64,000 bases of DNA from Kwoniella bestiolae CBS 10118. Taxonomy: Eukaryota > Basidiomycota > Tremellomycetes > Tremellales > Cryptococcaceae. The first letter of the stretch is position 1. Each line of letters begins with the position of its first letter. The position numbers and the translations under genes were made by a program. Where the stretch lies: positions 1,550,001 to 1,614,000 of the forward strand of contig NC_089245.1 in assembly GCF_000512585.2 (NCBI RefSeq), read 5' to 3'. Under the pieces are notes generated by a model, which made no database searches, was not told the DNA's origin, and saw only the letters and a program-made list of their open reading frames with translations. This document shows positions 36,641-47,518 of the stretch, piece by piece.

Positions 36641-37384
36641 AAAATGATTAGAGAATTAGACATGGGGAAATTCGATCAGATAGATCTTAGAACTAGATTC
36701 TTTACATAGTACGTCGTAATATATACTGTATATGTCTACCTTATAATACAAGATGCTGTTTGCGTCAAAGCTCTTCAATATGTTCATACAATTTTAAATC
36801 TCTCGTTGCATGCAAAGTTGCGTAATGTCTGCACGCAGTCAAATCGGACTACCATGTCCCTTACTTCGCATGTGGTATGACCCGGTGCCCCTCTGGTGTG
36901 TATGAGCTAGCAGTACACAGTACACACCGATTAGTGATAACAAGAGTACTGTACTTGATGGTCAAAGCGACGATTTGTGTCTTGCAGAAATGCTCTTTAC
37001 TTCACTGTCCGTGATGATGTAAAAGTTATGAGGTACGATGACTGCTGGTATCGTAGTAGGATCAATACTCGGTAAGGAATATCTGTCAAGTGTGAGACTG
37101 GTTGGTGGATATCTTATCTATCTCCCAATAAATCGGTCAATCGCTGAAGGCCACTCATGAACCTCTGACAATCGTTTCATCACGTTGCATTAATTGTTTC
37201 CTCTTGGATCTGCGTCGATCGATCTATGACTCATCAAAATGCTGAGAGCTACAAATGAACTACAAGATTGGATTGAATTCCTTCTGGTTCGAAATTGGAT
37301 AACGTATTATTGCGCAAAGTGACAAGCCAAGAAGGACTGCGATCAGGGAAAGTTGGGGTCATTTAATTCTACAGTGCTACTCGT

Positions 37385-37400
37385 AGTGCACTCGTGCACT
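37385..37400. repeat. 16-bp near-palindrome AGTGCAC-TC-GTGCACT
   Basis: Seven-base arms separated by two bases, in the intergenic region about 760 bases upstream of the CSC1-like gene. It could be a dimeric transcription-factor site. Confidence 0.5.
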
Positions 37401-37548
37401 TTAAATCGGTGCATACTCGGGATGATCATTCGCAGCAGGTCCTTATCCTTGAGAAAGTAGGGAAAAAGGGGGAAAATGCAGAAAAAGGGAGAAAAGTGAC
37501 GAAATCAGCTAAAATCAAAAAGTGATGACACTACGTCATAGATCCCAG

Positions 37549-37616
37549 TTGTTTGTTTAGGTTCAAAACAATATTTTCATATCGGGTTGTTTTTTTTTTA
37601 GTTTGAAAACAAACAA
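37549..37616. repeat. Inverted repeat with T-run in the loop
   Basis: Arms TTGTTTGTTT (37549-37558) and AAACAAACAA (37607-37616) are perfectly complementary over 10 bases and partly beyond (GGTTCAAA versus TTTGAAAA inside). The 48-base spacer contains an 11-base T run. Confidence 0.5.
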
Positions 37617-38162
37617 AATTCACAGTACCAGCTGGTGTGGCGCGATCGTCATATACTTTTTATTCCACCATTCCAACAACCTCACTAGTTTGTATTTACC
37701 CCTCATCATCATCACCACCTCTCGTCTTGTTTTCTCATCTTTCATCTTCGTCCTTTGCTCAGCTTTCAGTGAGGTACAGTATAGCAGAGTATAGTACTCT
37801 CATAGCAGACAGTGTGCAGCTGGGTCGTGTGTGTCGTATAGTATAATCATAATTGACTTGTGAGTTTCAGAGGTATTCATTCTTTCTATCTGTTATTCGG
37901 TTCCGTCTCTGTTCCCTCTGTCCCCATCCTTTGGATTCATCATTAGCACGTTGCATGATGTCGAATGCTGATCATCACTCTGTAATCACACTTGCACCTA
38001 CAACTACTTATCCTTCAACCCACCATCTCATCCCTTGACATTCCCATCCTGTCCATTTCACATCCACTACAGATCATCAATCGCAACTTATAATAGACAC
38101 TTCCCTTCCCGTCAATCGCTACTTGTTCTTCTTGTCCATACAAGGAAACAACATCTTCCACA

Positions 38163-41100
38163 ATGTCAGCGACTGGCAAGGACACCCAGACGGCGTCCAC
38201 CTCTTCTTTCGTCACCGCGCTGGTCACAGCCGGTATCACCGTTGGAGCATTGACCGCAGTATGGTTGATTCTTCACAACAGACAGAAGCTCAAGCGAGTC
38301 TTCCAACCTAGATCATTGTTGGCGCCCGATGCGTGAGTTGATCGGTCGCTTCCTTCTCTCAGAGTCAAATACTAATGCCTTTCCATTTCCAGCAAGAAAC
38401 CACCTGTCCTTCCTTCCAGTATATTCGGTTATTGGAAGACCATCCTGATCACCACTCCCGATACCGATCTGATCGTGTCCAATGGTCCCGATGCATACTT
38501 CTTCATCCGATTCATCAAGATCTTTGGTCTCAAGATGTTACTCCCTTACTTCCTTTTAACCTTTGTCATCTGCATCCCCGCCTCCGCTGTCAAACCAAAC
38601 AACGAGTTGGAAGGACTCAACTTACTTTCATTCGGTAACGTCCCTCGAAACCACCAGAACCGACACATCGCTCATTTCTTCTGTGCCCTCATCCTCATGC
38701 CTTACACCTGCTGGTTGATCTGGCAAGAGTACAAGCACTTTGTTGAAGTCAGACAAGCCTGGTTGACTTCACCTCAACACCTCGCTCTTGCTCGAACCAG
38801 GACTGTCGCTGTCACCAACGTGCCCGATTCAGTCAACTCTGAAGCTGGCATGAAGGAAATTGCTTCGATCGTAGCCAGAATTGACTCTACCACTCCCGGA
38901 TCATCTGTCCCTTCCGCTGGCGCTCAACAACCTAGAAAATCAAACGCAACCGAGGGTACTTATGTCAACCCATCAAATGACGCCGAAGGCGGTGTGAGAC
39001 AAGTTTGGCTGACAAGGAAGTGTAAAGATGTTGAAAAGGTATGGGAAGAGAGAGACAAGGAATGTTCGAGATTGGAAGGTGGTGCAAGCAAATTGATCAA
39101 GTTGGCCAACAAGAACCAAGCCAAGGGCAAGACCCCAGAGGCTCAAGGTAAGCATTCTACTTTGATCGACACACTATGAAGCTGATCATACGTTCAGGTC
39201 AATACGATGCTGAACGATCTTCTGGTGACATTATCGACCGATACGTCTTATCCAAGAAACGACCATCCTGGAAGCAAGGACCTTTGGGCTTGATCGGCAA
39301 AAAACAGGACATCGAATCATCTCCCCTTTACATTGCTGAACGAAATGCCAAACTATCCGAAGTACGAAAGACCATTGATGACCTGCCTCAAGGAAACACC
39401 GTCTTCATCCGATTCGCATCTCAACATGAAGCTCACGCTTTCGCAAGATTGGTCGCTGAGACCGACAAGACCAACAAGCTCATGAAAGCCGGTGTCGAAG
39501 TCGTACCTGAAGACGTGCAATGGTCGAACATCGCTATGAACCCGTATCAACGAAAAGTCAGAAAGGTAATCTCTTGGGCGCTGACTATTGGTCTCATCAT
39601 CGTTTGGGCTATTCCTGTCGCATTCGTCGGTATCGTCTCCAACATCGATTCGTTGTGTGAATCACAATCCTGGTTGTCTTGGATCTGTACCAACGGGCCG
39701 TAAGTGTAATATTCCTTTGCCCCAAGCAGTCACAAACGCTTATGATTTCTTTGGTTTCCAGCGTCGTCAAAGGTATCGTCAAGGGTGTCCTTCCTCCAGT
39801 CTTGCTCGCTGTCCTCTTCATGCTCTTGCCTGTCGTTCTGAGATTAATGGTTAAGCTTCAGGGCGAAGTCAGAAAGACGTGAGTACGATTAACCCGCATC
39901 AGTTCCGTTCTTCTTCTTGTTCCCTAGATAGACAGTGCTGATCTTTCGTATCACCAGTGACATTGAACTCGGCCTCTTCTCGCGATTCTGGTTGTTCCAA
40001 GTCATCCACGGTTTCCTGATTGTCACTGCGGCTTCAGGTCTGATCTCCGCCCTTGCTGATATCAAGAACACCGTTGGCCAATTGCCTACTCTCTTGGCGG
40101 AGAAATTACCAACCGCTTCCATCTTCTTCCTTACCTTGTAAGTAATCGTTCAACTTGGTTCATGATTGACGCTAACCATTGTCGCAGTATCCTCACTGCA
40201 ACATTCTCGGGAGCAGCTAAATCCTACTCTCGAGCCGTTCCTTGGGTGATGTATTTGCTCTCAGGTGTTTTGGCTGGCAACACTCCCAGAAAGGTATACA
40301 TGAAAGCCGTAAGTGGCACGTTTACGTCTAAACAGCTCATAACTGACGTTGCCGTTTGCAGTTCAAGATGGACTCATTGACATGGGCGACCACTTTCCCA
40401 CCAACCTGCCTGTTGATCTGTATCACCATCGTCTACTCGGTTATTCAACCAATCATGACTCTTCTCGCCCTTGTCGCATTCTGTTTACTCTACGCCGCTT
40501 ACAAGTATCTCCTCAACTGGTGTGCCGATCAACCCGACTACTCTGAGACCGGTGGAATGTTCTACATCAAGGCTTTGAGAACTGTTTTCGTCTCCTTGTA
40601 CCTCGAAGGTATCTGTTTGGCCGGTCTGTTCTTCTTGTCTACCGATGAGAACAACAACCGAGCCAAGTCTGGATTGGGCTGTGGTGCTGTCATGGTGAGT
40701 CGGATCGCCTTCACTGAGTCAAATATTTGACTGACCCGATCTATGAATCATGCTTAGGTTGTCGTAATCGTCGCCATCGCCTTGTTCCAATTCTACATCG
40801 ATTGGTTCAGATTCAAGAAACCATACCTCTACTACGTCCACTCTACCACCTCTCACCCCAAATCATTGGGTATCGACCCTAAAGTCGGTGTCACTCAAAC
40901 TGCGTCCAACGAAGAATCTGACAATGCCGGACCTCAATATGGCAACACCTCCGGGTTCCACTACAGAGCGTTCGATCACCCCGCTTTGTGGAAGAAACAA
41001 CCTGTCATCTGGTTGGCGAACGATTCTTTGGGTGTCGGAAACCATCTCGTCGAGAAGATTAACGCCAAGAATGTCGAAGCTTCCACCGAGTTCACTTCGA

Positions 41101-41174
41101 TGGATGACAAGCAGAAGGTGCAGGTTGAGAGAGGACCTCCTGACGAAGCTTGGTACGGTGGATTCTCTTCTTAA
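38163..41174 (+). CDS. CSC1/OSCA-family osmosensitive cation channel
   Basis: 864-aa multi-pass membrane protein of the OSCA/TMEM63/CSC1 family (Ca2+-permeable, mechanosensitive or osmosensitive channel). Exons: 38163-38332, 38393-39147, 39198-39699, 39762-39878, 39958-40137, 40188-40308, 40362-40694, 40758-41174. The N-terminal part has the typical helix 0 (TALVTAGITVGALTAVWLI), the helix pair with FGLKMLLPYFLLTFVICIP and LILMPYTCWLIWQEY, and then the cytosolic loop beginning RTVAVTNVP. A QGNTVFIRFASQHEAHAF element and DVQWSNIAMN precede the C-terminal membrane half. The remaining helices (residues ~450-740) form the pore region. The C-terminal tail is hydrophilic. The length is typical for fungal members. 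Confidence 0.94.
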
Positions 41175-41200
41175 ACCCATCTTTTACAACACGGTCAATA

Positions 41201-41206
41201 CACGTG
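41201..41206. promoter_or_regulatory. E-box CACGTG
   Basis: CACGTG only 27 bases after the CSC1-like stop codon, so probably within its 3' UTR and 371 bases upstream of the next gene. Weak candidate. Confidence 0.2.
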
Positions 41207-41439
41207 ATTGACACTTTCATCGGCGTGATTTGATTTGATTTGATTTATTTGCCTTGTAGCACCATTTAAACGGATCTTTCATACTTTATACACGGATCTT
41301 TTCTTCATCTATATCTATTTATAATATATAATAACTAATTGATGCTCTATGCAAATAATCTTATATACTTCAGTCATACTATCGATATTCTTGGATGCTG
41401 GCAGTTAGATTTATAATGGTGGTGATGCAATGTGATAAT

Positions 41440-41445
41440 CACGTG
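41440..41445. promoter_or_regulatory. E-box CACGTG
   Basis: CACGTG 132 bases before the start codon of the F-box/WD40 gene, a usual distance for a fungal promoter element. Inferred by sequence and position. Confidence 0.35.
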
Positions 41446-41576
41446 GAGGTAGATAAGCTATCATTTAAGCGTCATTTCTGTTTCGCTATTCTTGTCTCCC
41501 CTCCAAGTTTATCTCACGCATGTATATACAGGGACACACTTGATCCCTCGCTGTGCATCCACTGGAAGAATACCCA

Positions 41577-43652
41577 ATGAACGATCCTTCCAACCCATTC
41601 CAATCGCCCTCTAACAATTCAACCGCACAACCTCGTAACCAGCTCCTCAGCAAGGTCGGACAACCCTCAACATCATCTCCACGTACCGAATCAAACAACC
41701 GAAAGCGCTTTGGAGGACTATTCGCAAGTTTCGGCCTGGGGAATGGTACAGGGTCTCCTTTACGACCACCTGTGAGGACACCCGTACGTGCCGGCAAGCC
41801 AAGTCAAGTCAAGACGAATGTGAGGGATGAGAAGGGGGACGAGGAAGGCGAGGGGGATGATAACTCTAATGTGGTTGGGGGAGTGTGGAGCTTTGCGGAG
41901 AGGATGAGGGAGTTGACTTTGGGGAGTCCTGCCAAGGGGAAGGGCAGTGAGATCGATGTTGATGTTGGCGTCAGGAAGGAGGGGAAGGTGGGAGATGGGC
42001 TGATGGGTCTACCTGATGAGATGTGAGTTTCCTCCACTGCGCTCTTTGTCACCGTACAGCACTATCGTGTTGTCGCGAACGATTCGTCTATATCAAATGA
42101 CAAAAATCTGTGCTGAGGACCACCACTTCGTCATCGCCTTTCTTAGCCTCCTTCATGTCCTTCTTCAACTCCCCTCAACCCTCGCTCAACTCCACCTCAT
42201 ATCCCTCATCTCAACGAGATTCTACGATCTCTCCAGAACACCTGTCCTATGGTCGAACATCTTCCGCGAGAATGGATTCGAGCTGAACGAAGCAGCTAGA
42301 AGACACGGCGTTGCGGTAGAATATCCTCCTGATGGTCATTGGGAGGGTATGCGATGGCTCAGCGACGTTGCTCAGGAAGACCAGGAACATAGCAAGCATC
42401 AAGAACAAGAGGGGAGTTTACTCCAAGAAGGGGACATACCAATCCATTATCCTACTCTGATCCGATCGCGTCTCACCCTCCAACATCTCATTGACCATCC
42501 AGACCACCTTCCCACTCCGACAGTCATGGAAGGACATCACGATGTGGTTTACTGTTTAGCACGATATAGAAACCACTTATTCACAGGCTCAAGGGACCGC
42601 TCGATAAGGCTGTACAACGTATCTACTAGAAAAAGTATATGGGTGGAAGAAGCTGCTCATGCGAGGAGTGTACTGTGTTTAGATCTAGAGTTGGACGAAT
42701 ATGGGCGAGGGTTATTGGTCTCTGGGTCATCGGATACGTGTATTGGAGTATGGACGGTCGACCTCTCTGGATTAGACAGTAACAGTCCTTCTCCTGAGGC
42801 GGGAAAGCAGGCATTAGTGTTGGAGAGGCTTACCACTATACAATGTACCTCTTCGGTCCTGTCCATTGCGCTTACCCCTCAACATGTCATCTCAGCAACC
42901 AAGGATAACAAAATCACCATCTACTCGAAATCAAGCTACGAAATCGTACGAACGCTGGAAGGGCACACTCAGCCTGTTAATTCCATATCGCTCTCGCCCG
43001 ATAGGACCAAGTTGGTCTCGGGGAGTGGTGATGGGACATGGAAGATATGGGATCTGTCGAGCGGGGTATTGGAGAGAGAAGGTGGAGGAGGAAGGGGCGT
43101 AGCTTGCGTGGAGTGGAAGGTGAGCTCTTCTATCGTTGTTTGCTTGCGTTCTTGTGCCTAATGAAAGAGTGATACTTCATTTTGCATCAGGGCGACCACA
43201 TCGTTTCGGGAGATGGGGATAATCTGGTGAAACTGTATTCCGCTTCGACTGGGAATTTGCTACATGCTCTCGAAGGACATAGAGATCTCGTCAGAAGTGT
43301 TAGTATCAATCACAGTGCTAGGGTGATAGTCAGTGCAAGTTATGATAAAACCATTAGAGTGAGTTCGACATCCTCGCATCTTCGTCATTGGCTGATGGCG
43401 CTATCTTCCCCCTTTAAGATGTGGGACATCAGAAGCGGTAAATTGATCAAGATAATCAACGAAGATCGGTCGTCGCTGGTGTTTGACTTGACAATGGTAC
43501 CCAACAAGATTATCGCGTGAGTGATATCGTTAGCCTAGATGATTAGTCGGGGTTGAACTGATCGTGATGACGAGAACAGTACAAGACAAGATGGCTCAGT
43601 ACACGTATTTACTTTTGGCGATGATTTACCTTACACCAATCTATTTGCTTGA
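41577..43652 (+). CDS. F-box/WD40-repeat protein
   Basis: 585-aa probable SCF ubiquitin ligase substrate receptor. Exons: 41577-42022, 42147-43119, 43191-43358, 43419-43516, 43580-43652; the first intron is 124 nt. The N-terminal ~140 residues are disordered. The F-box is created across the first splice junction: LMGLPDEILLHVLLQLPSTL (about residues 141-160), then DLSRTPVLWSNIF. WD-repeat blades start near residue 315 (MEGHHDVVYCLARY; FTGSRDRSIRLYN) and continue with VSGSSDTCIGVW, LEGHTQPVNSISL, VSGSGDGTWKIWD, LEGHRDLVRSVSI, VSASYDKTIRMWD and a last TRQDGSVHVFTFG strand, about seven blades. The substrate is unknown. Convergent with uS2m, 113 bp between stops. Confidence 0.9.
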
Positions 43653-43765
43653 CTTGCAGGAGATTTTCTAGAAATCCGATCTTTTGGTTGACCGTGTCCT
43701 ATTCCCCTCGTTCCATATGTTGACAGGTTGAGCCGTTATGACCATGCATATATCATCAATGTCAT

Positions 43766-45002
43766 CTACCTTCTATCTCGTCTTGCTCTACCCTTCTGTT
43801 CGCTCGCCCTTCTCTCAGCCTCCTTCAGACGTAACCTTCTTCCTTCCTGTCCTGCTATACTTAGCGTTCCGATCACCAACTCAGCGGTTCGCATACTCTG
43901 TTTTGGCAATTAGGCCCCGTCAGCTCTAGACTTTCCCATTGAGGAGAGATGGAACATAGCTCACCTCAACATTGGCAGGTATGGGATAAGTGACTATCCT
44001 AGGATCCGTATCTGTATCTACAATACCTATCGTAGGTATGTGACGGGCCGTACATTCTCGAATGGCAGCTGTGTTTTCGGATGGATTGAGGAAAATGACA
44101 AGATCGGGTTTGTAAGATTTGTTGAGCATTGGTTCGATACCGAAGCTACATAATTCCCATCTCGTCAGTACGAGCACGACGCAGAATCAATCAAAACAGT
44201 CACATTCATGTCGAAAAGGAGGCATTATGGACACTCACAAAGTCTCCGAATTAGTCAAAACACCAGGCATCCAATCATTCACCGCATACCCATTATCCTC
44301 CAATCTCTCTTTCGCACGGTAAATCATCTTCTTGTGCCCCTCCCTCGTACCTACAATCAATACTATCCCATCTGCTTTCACCACGTCTCTCACCAGCGCT
44401 GCCGTACGTCTGAGGATGGGTAACGTCTGATCGAGATCTATGATGGATAGTCCAGCCCTTTTACCGTATATGTAAGGTGTATAGGCTGTAGATGTGAGAC
44501 TGTGTGAATGACCTAGGGCTGCACCTGCCGCTAGGAGGGTAGAGAGGGTAGCTTGTGTTGGAGAAGGAGATGAACGGGGTTGAGGTGGGGGGTTGGCAGA
44601 TTGAGGGATGAAGAGTGGTAGTGAGGAGCCTAGATATCGTTATGTCAGTATGGTACGACTACTTGCTGTTTTGTGAAGTGCCTGCTCACGCTGTGCATCT
44701 CGCCTCCGACGCCATTCTCTAGCTTCGTTCAGGTTCCTCTTCCATGCTTGTTCGGCTGATTCACCGGGATACGCTTCTCCTTTAGCTGGTCTTGCTGATC
44801 CTTCTGCTTGGTTTGAAGCGATACTTGAGGAAACAAAGGTTCGAGCAGCTGCAGCAGCGTCAGATAAGCATGGAGTCTCCTTCCACCGACCAAGCCGATA
44901 CACATGCTGACTGTACGTGGTCATGACAACCATCAACTCACCTGGTCGAACGACAACATTTGCTCGAAGAGCTTTTAGAGCAGATCCGCTTGATCCTTTC
45001 AT
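43766..45002 (-). CDS. MRP4: Mitochondrial ribosomal protein uS2m
   Basis: 307-aa mitochondrial small-subunit ribosomal protein of the uS2 family. Exons (minus): 45002-44942, 44848-44690, 44629-44239, 44145-43965, 43897-43766. The first ~110 residues are basic/Ser-rich and serve as presequence and extension. The uS2 core starts with LLAAGAALGHSHSLTSTAYTPYIYG, then GLSIIDLDQTLPILRRTA, NSETFFGIEPMLNKSYKPDLV, and HIPTIGIVDTDTDPRIVTYPIPAN, closing with RTAELVIGTLSIAGQEGRRL. The first intron (44849-44941) is 93 nt with no in-frame stop, so it could also be retained. Head-to-head with the L17 gene. Confidence 0.93.
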
Positions 45003-45626
45003 AATGGTGATATGCGGTGAGAGGCAAGCACAAGATCGAGAAGGGAGCGAACAAGGGCTTCTTGATATGTTTTGAACTGTCTGGTGCCAGGTGGTCTGGT
45101 GTATGAGATAAGGAGATACTCGGTCAAGACTACGCTTGTTCGAGTTATCAAAGAGGCTTCATCCATTCTTTGACTTTTTCCATGCATCCTAACAGACTTT
45201 GCAACATGATCCGAACGTATAAAAGTATCAGGCTCATCCGAGAGTTCTCACGTGGAAGAAGTGGTCGATATCAGACAGAACAACAAAAGACGGAAGTAAA
45301 ACACGCCACATCACTGACTCAAAACACCGAGAAACTCCGTTTGGTCTTGTCCCATGAAATCACCTGTTTTGGTGGAGAACCGGAATTTTGATGCCACTCG
45401 TACTCAATTTGCTGATTTGGCTGTATGGTATGGTGTATGGTGGTGTTGTGCGTGCTCAGTGTCTACTCTGTTTGCTACAGTCAGTCAGTCTACACCATCC
45501 ACTCACTCACTCTTGCTGCTACTGACCGTTTGCAGTTTGCACAAATCGACATCCTCAAAATCAACTCTAGTCCTCATCTCCTCTTTGTCCATCAAAAAAA
45601 AAGGCTAAAGCCCATACATATTCACA
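45003..45626. promoter_or_regulatory. Shared promoter of uS2m and L17 genes
   Basis: 624 bp between two ribosomal protein genes transcribed in opposite directions, one mitochondrial and one cytosolic. Contains a TATAAAAG at about 45217, an E-box at 45249-45254 and a pyrimidine-rich leader with CAGTCAGTC and CACTCACTCACTC repeats before the L17 start. Confidence 0.55.
45249..45254. promoter_or_regulatory. E-box CACGTG
   Basis: CACGTG 247 bases upstream of the uS2m start and 373 bases upstream of the L17 start, close to a TATAAAAG. Candidate shared regulatory site. Confidence 0.4.
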
Positions 45627-46671
45627 ATGGTTAGTACTCGCCCTCAACTATGTCCAGAAGAACAAGAGGAGGAAGGATAGACAAATGCAGGAGGATGTAA
45701 TGGGAACTGAGAAGAAACGATGCTGATGAAATTTTGCTTTGCTTCTTCCTTGCTCACCTTACCTCGACTATCCCTCAACTCATCATCAACATCAACATCA
45801 ATGTCACGCCAACAGGTTCGATACGCCTCTGCCCACGTCGTTGCCAGCAACCCTGAGAAGTGTGCGTAGGATGTGTCTCTGGGATATTGTCAGGATGGGA
45901 TAGTAGGACTGATATCGGATTGTTGATCATTGCAGTCGCCAAGGCTCGAGGAGAGTATGTCCGAACTCACTTCAAGAACATGCGAGAGGTCGCTGCTGCT
46001 CTCACTGGTGGGTGATCATTCATGGTCGAGGAGCATGAAGAGGGGGTGCTAATGGGGCATTATGCGATCAACAGGCTTGAACCTCAAGAAGGCTTACACC
46101 TACCTCGCCGATGTCCAAGACCACAAGCAAATCATCCCTTTCAGACGTTTCGCTGGTGGTATCGGTCGAGCTTCCCAAGCTAAGCAATTCAAGACTACCA
46201 AAGGTGGGTCATACTGGAGCTATGTGTCGGGGTCGAGACTGGATTGCATGGACGGAATACTGATATGTGTATGGGTTGGAACAGGTCGATGGCCCGAAAA
46301 GTCTGTTCAATTCATCCTCCGACTCCTCAAGAACGCCGAATCCAACGCCGAGGCCAAGGATCTCGAAGCGGAGGAATTGATCATCAAGAACATTGTTGTC
46401 CAACAAGCCCCCAAGACCCGACGAAGAACTTACAGAGCTCACGGTCGAATGTGAGTCTAGCTATCCTTTATGACACTAATATCCTGTACATGGAAAAAGT
46501 CCTCGTAATTGACGTTTTACTCTGCTCGTCTCCAGCAACCCATACCAAGGTCACCCTTGTCACATCGAGATCATCCTTTCCACCCCTTCCTCCGAAGTAC
46601 CCCGAGCCAAAGATCTCGACGTCACCTCTAGCTCCAAGAAGGGAAAGACCGTTGCTGCTATCGAGGCTTAG
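45627..46671 (+). CDS. RPL17: 60S ribosomal protein L17 (uL22)
   Basis: 183-aa cytosolic large-subunit protein lining the peptide exit tunnel. Exons: 45627-45629 (only the ATG), 45816-45861, 45936-46007, 46075-46203, 46285-46450, 46536-46671. The first intron of 186 nt directly follows the start codon, an arrangement known from fungal ribosomal protein genes. Diagnostic stretches: MVRYAS start, RTHFKNMREVAAAL, KKAYTYLADV, IIPFRRFAGGIGRASQAKQF, GRWPEKSVQFILRLLKNAESNAE, KTRRRTYRAHGRINPY and PCHIEIIL. The length equals the family norm (about 184 aa). The start is fixed by the conserved N-terminus. Confidence 0.97.
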
Positions 46672-47028
46672 GTTAGAGTCGGAGAGCAGGAATGAGGTTG
46701 GGCTTGCTAGGCTAGATTTTGGTAGTTGACGGCACATGACGTGCTATGTATGATGGATCCATACTTGCTGCATGATGGTTTGGCATGTGCTGCGTTGCGT
46801 TGCATTGCATCGTTTTGGATATATCGTCTGCATCTCTTGAAGCTTGAGCAGAAGCACAACTTGTAGTCTTCTTGTCTCGCTGCATGACTAAATCAGTTAC
46901 GTAATTGCTTCGGGCTACTGGTTGGAAACATCAACAAATCCAACTTGTTCGTGCCAGTTAATTAATTCCATTCCACTCATTCTTCTTCTATATGCTTTCA
47001 TACTATATAGCAGTATCATCAAAGCAAG
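46672..47028. other. Intergenic region before EAF6
   Basis: Short region with the L17 3' end, GCGTTGCGTTGCATTGC repeats near 46791-46808 and an AT-rich segment (TTAATTAATTCC near 46959) before the Eaf6 gene. Nothing else recognised. Confidence 0.45.
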
Positions 47029-47518
47029 ATGAGTCAATCAGGTCCACCAGCAGACGCCAAGCAAGCCCAAGCAGCAGCTCTGCAGGAGCTCGAAGCTGCC
47101 CAGAAAAAGAAACGAGCCATTGACACCAACCTGGTAGGTGCATCAACATTCCTTATAAATAACAGGAGAGGGGTTATGATGCTGACGTGCGCGGTACAGG
47201 CCAATTTGGAGCACTCGATATACGCGTTCGAGGGGAGTTACTTGGATGAGACTGCAGCTTCTGGGGGCAATATCATCAAAGTAAGTGAATAACCCTACAA
47301 TGTATTGTACCCTGTGACTGGCGCTGATGGTGGACGGATGTGATGGATAGGGATTCGACAATTACCTCAAACCACCTCCTTCGAATGTTAATAAGAAGAA
47401 GATAGAGGTGACAGAGGCGGATCGACTGTTCAGTACGAGTAGTGGGACTTATCAGCAGGTGCGTCATGCCCCATTCTTTAATATAGAAGAAATGGAACGA
47501 GGTGTTTACGAAAAGTAG
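47029..47518 (+). CDS. EAF6: NuA4 histone acetyltransferase subunit Eaf6
   Basis: 117-aa nuclear protein of the Eaf6 family, a small coiled-coil subunit of the NuA4 (and, in other species, NuA3/MOZ) histone acetyltransferase complexes. Exons: 47029-47133, 47200-47280, 47351-47518. A Lys/Glu/Ala-rich coiled coil leads into the diagnostic NLEHSIYAFEGSYLDET and GNIIKGFDNYLK. The 3' end is slightly uncertain: a GTGCGT at 47459 could be a donor, but reading through is open to a stop at 47516-47518 and adds 20 residues. The length fits the family (about 110-180 aa). Convergent with the SLC35F6-like gene. Confidence 0.87.

Larger units (their letters stand above)
36641..38162. other. Intergenic region upstream of the CSC1-like gene
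   Basis: About 1.5 kb, unusually rich in symmetric sequences: a 16-bp near-palindrome (37385-37400), purine-rich GGGAAAAAGGGGGAAAATG blocks (about 37460-37495) and an inverted repeat (37549-37616). No gene is recognised; short open frames in the last 600 bases are probably leader sequence. Confidence 0.45.
41175..41576. promoter_or_regulatory. Intergenic region before the F-box/WD40 gene
   Basis: Two E-boxes (41201-41206 and 41440-41445) and four tandem TTTGA/GATTT units near 41226-41247. A TGTATATACAG palindrome-like TATA candidate lies at about 41520-41530, some 50 bases before the start codon. Confidence 0.5.

Noticed and set aside
45630..45815. C/D snoRNA in the first intron of the L17 gene
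   Set aside because: A CTGATGA is present, but no proper C box with flanking D box and terminal stem could be found.
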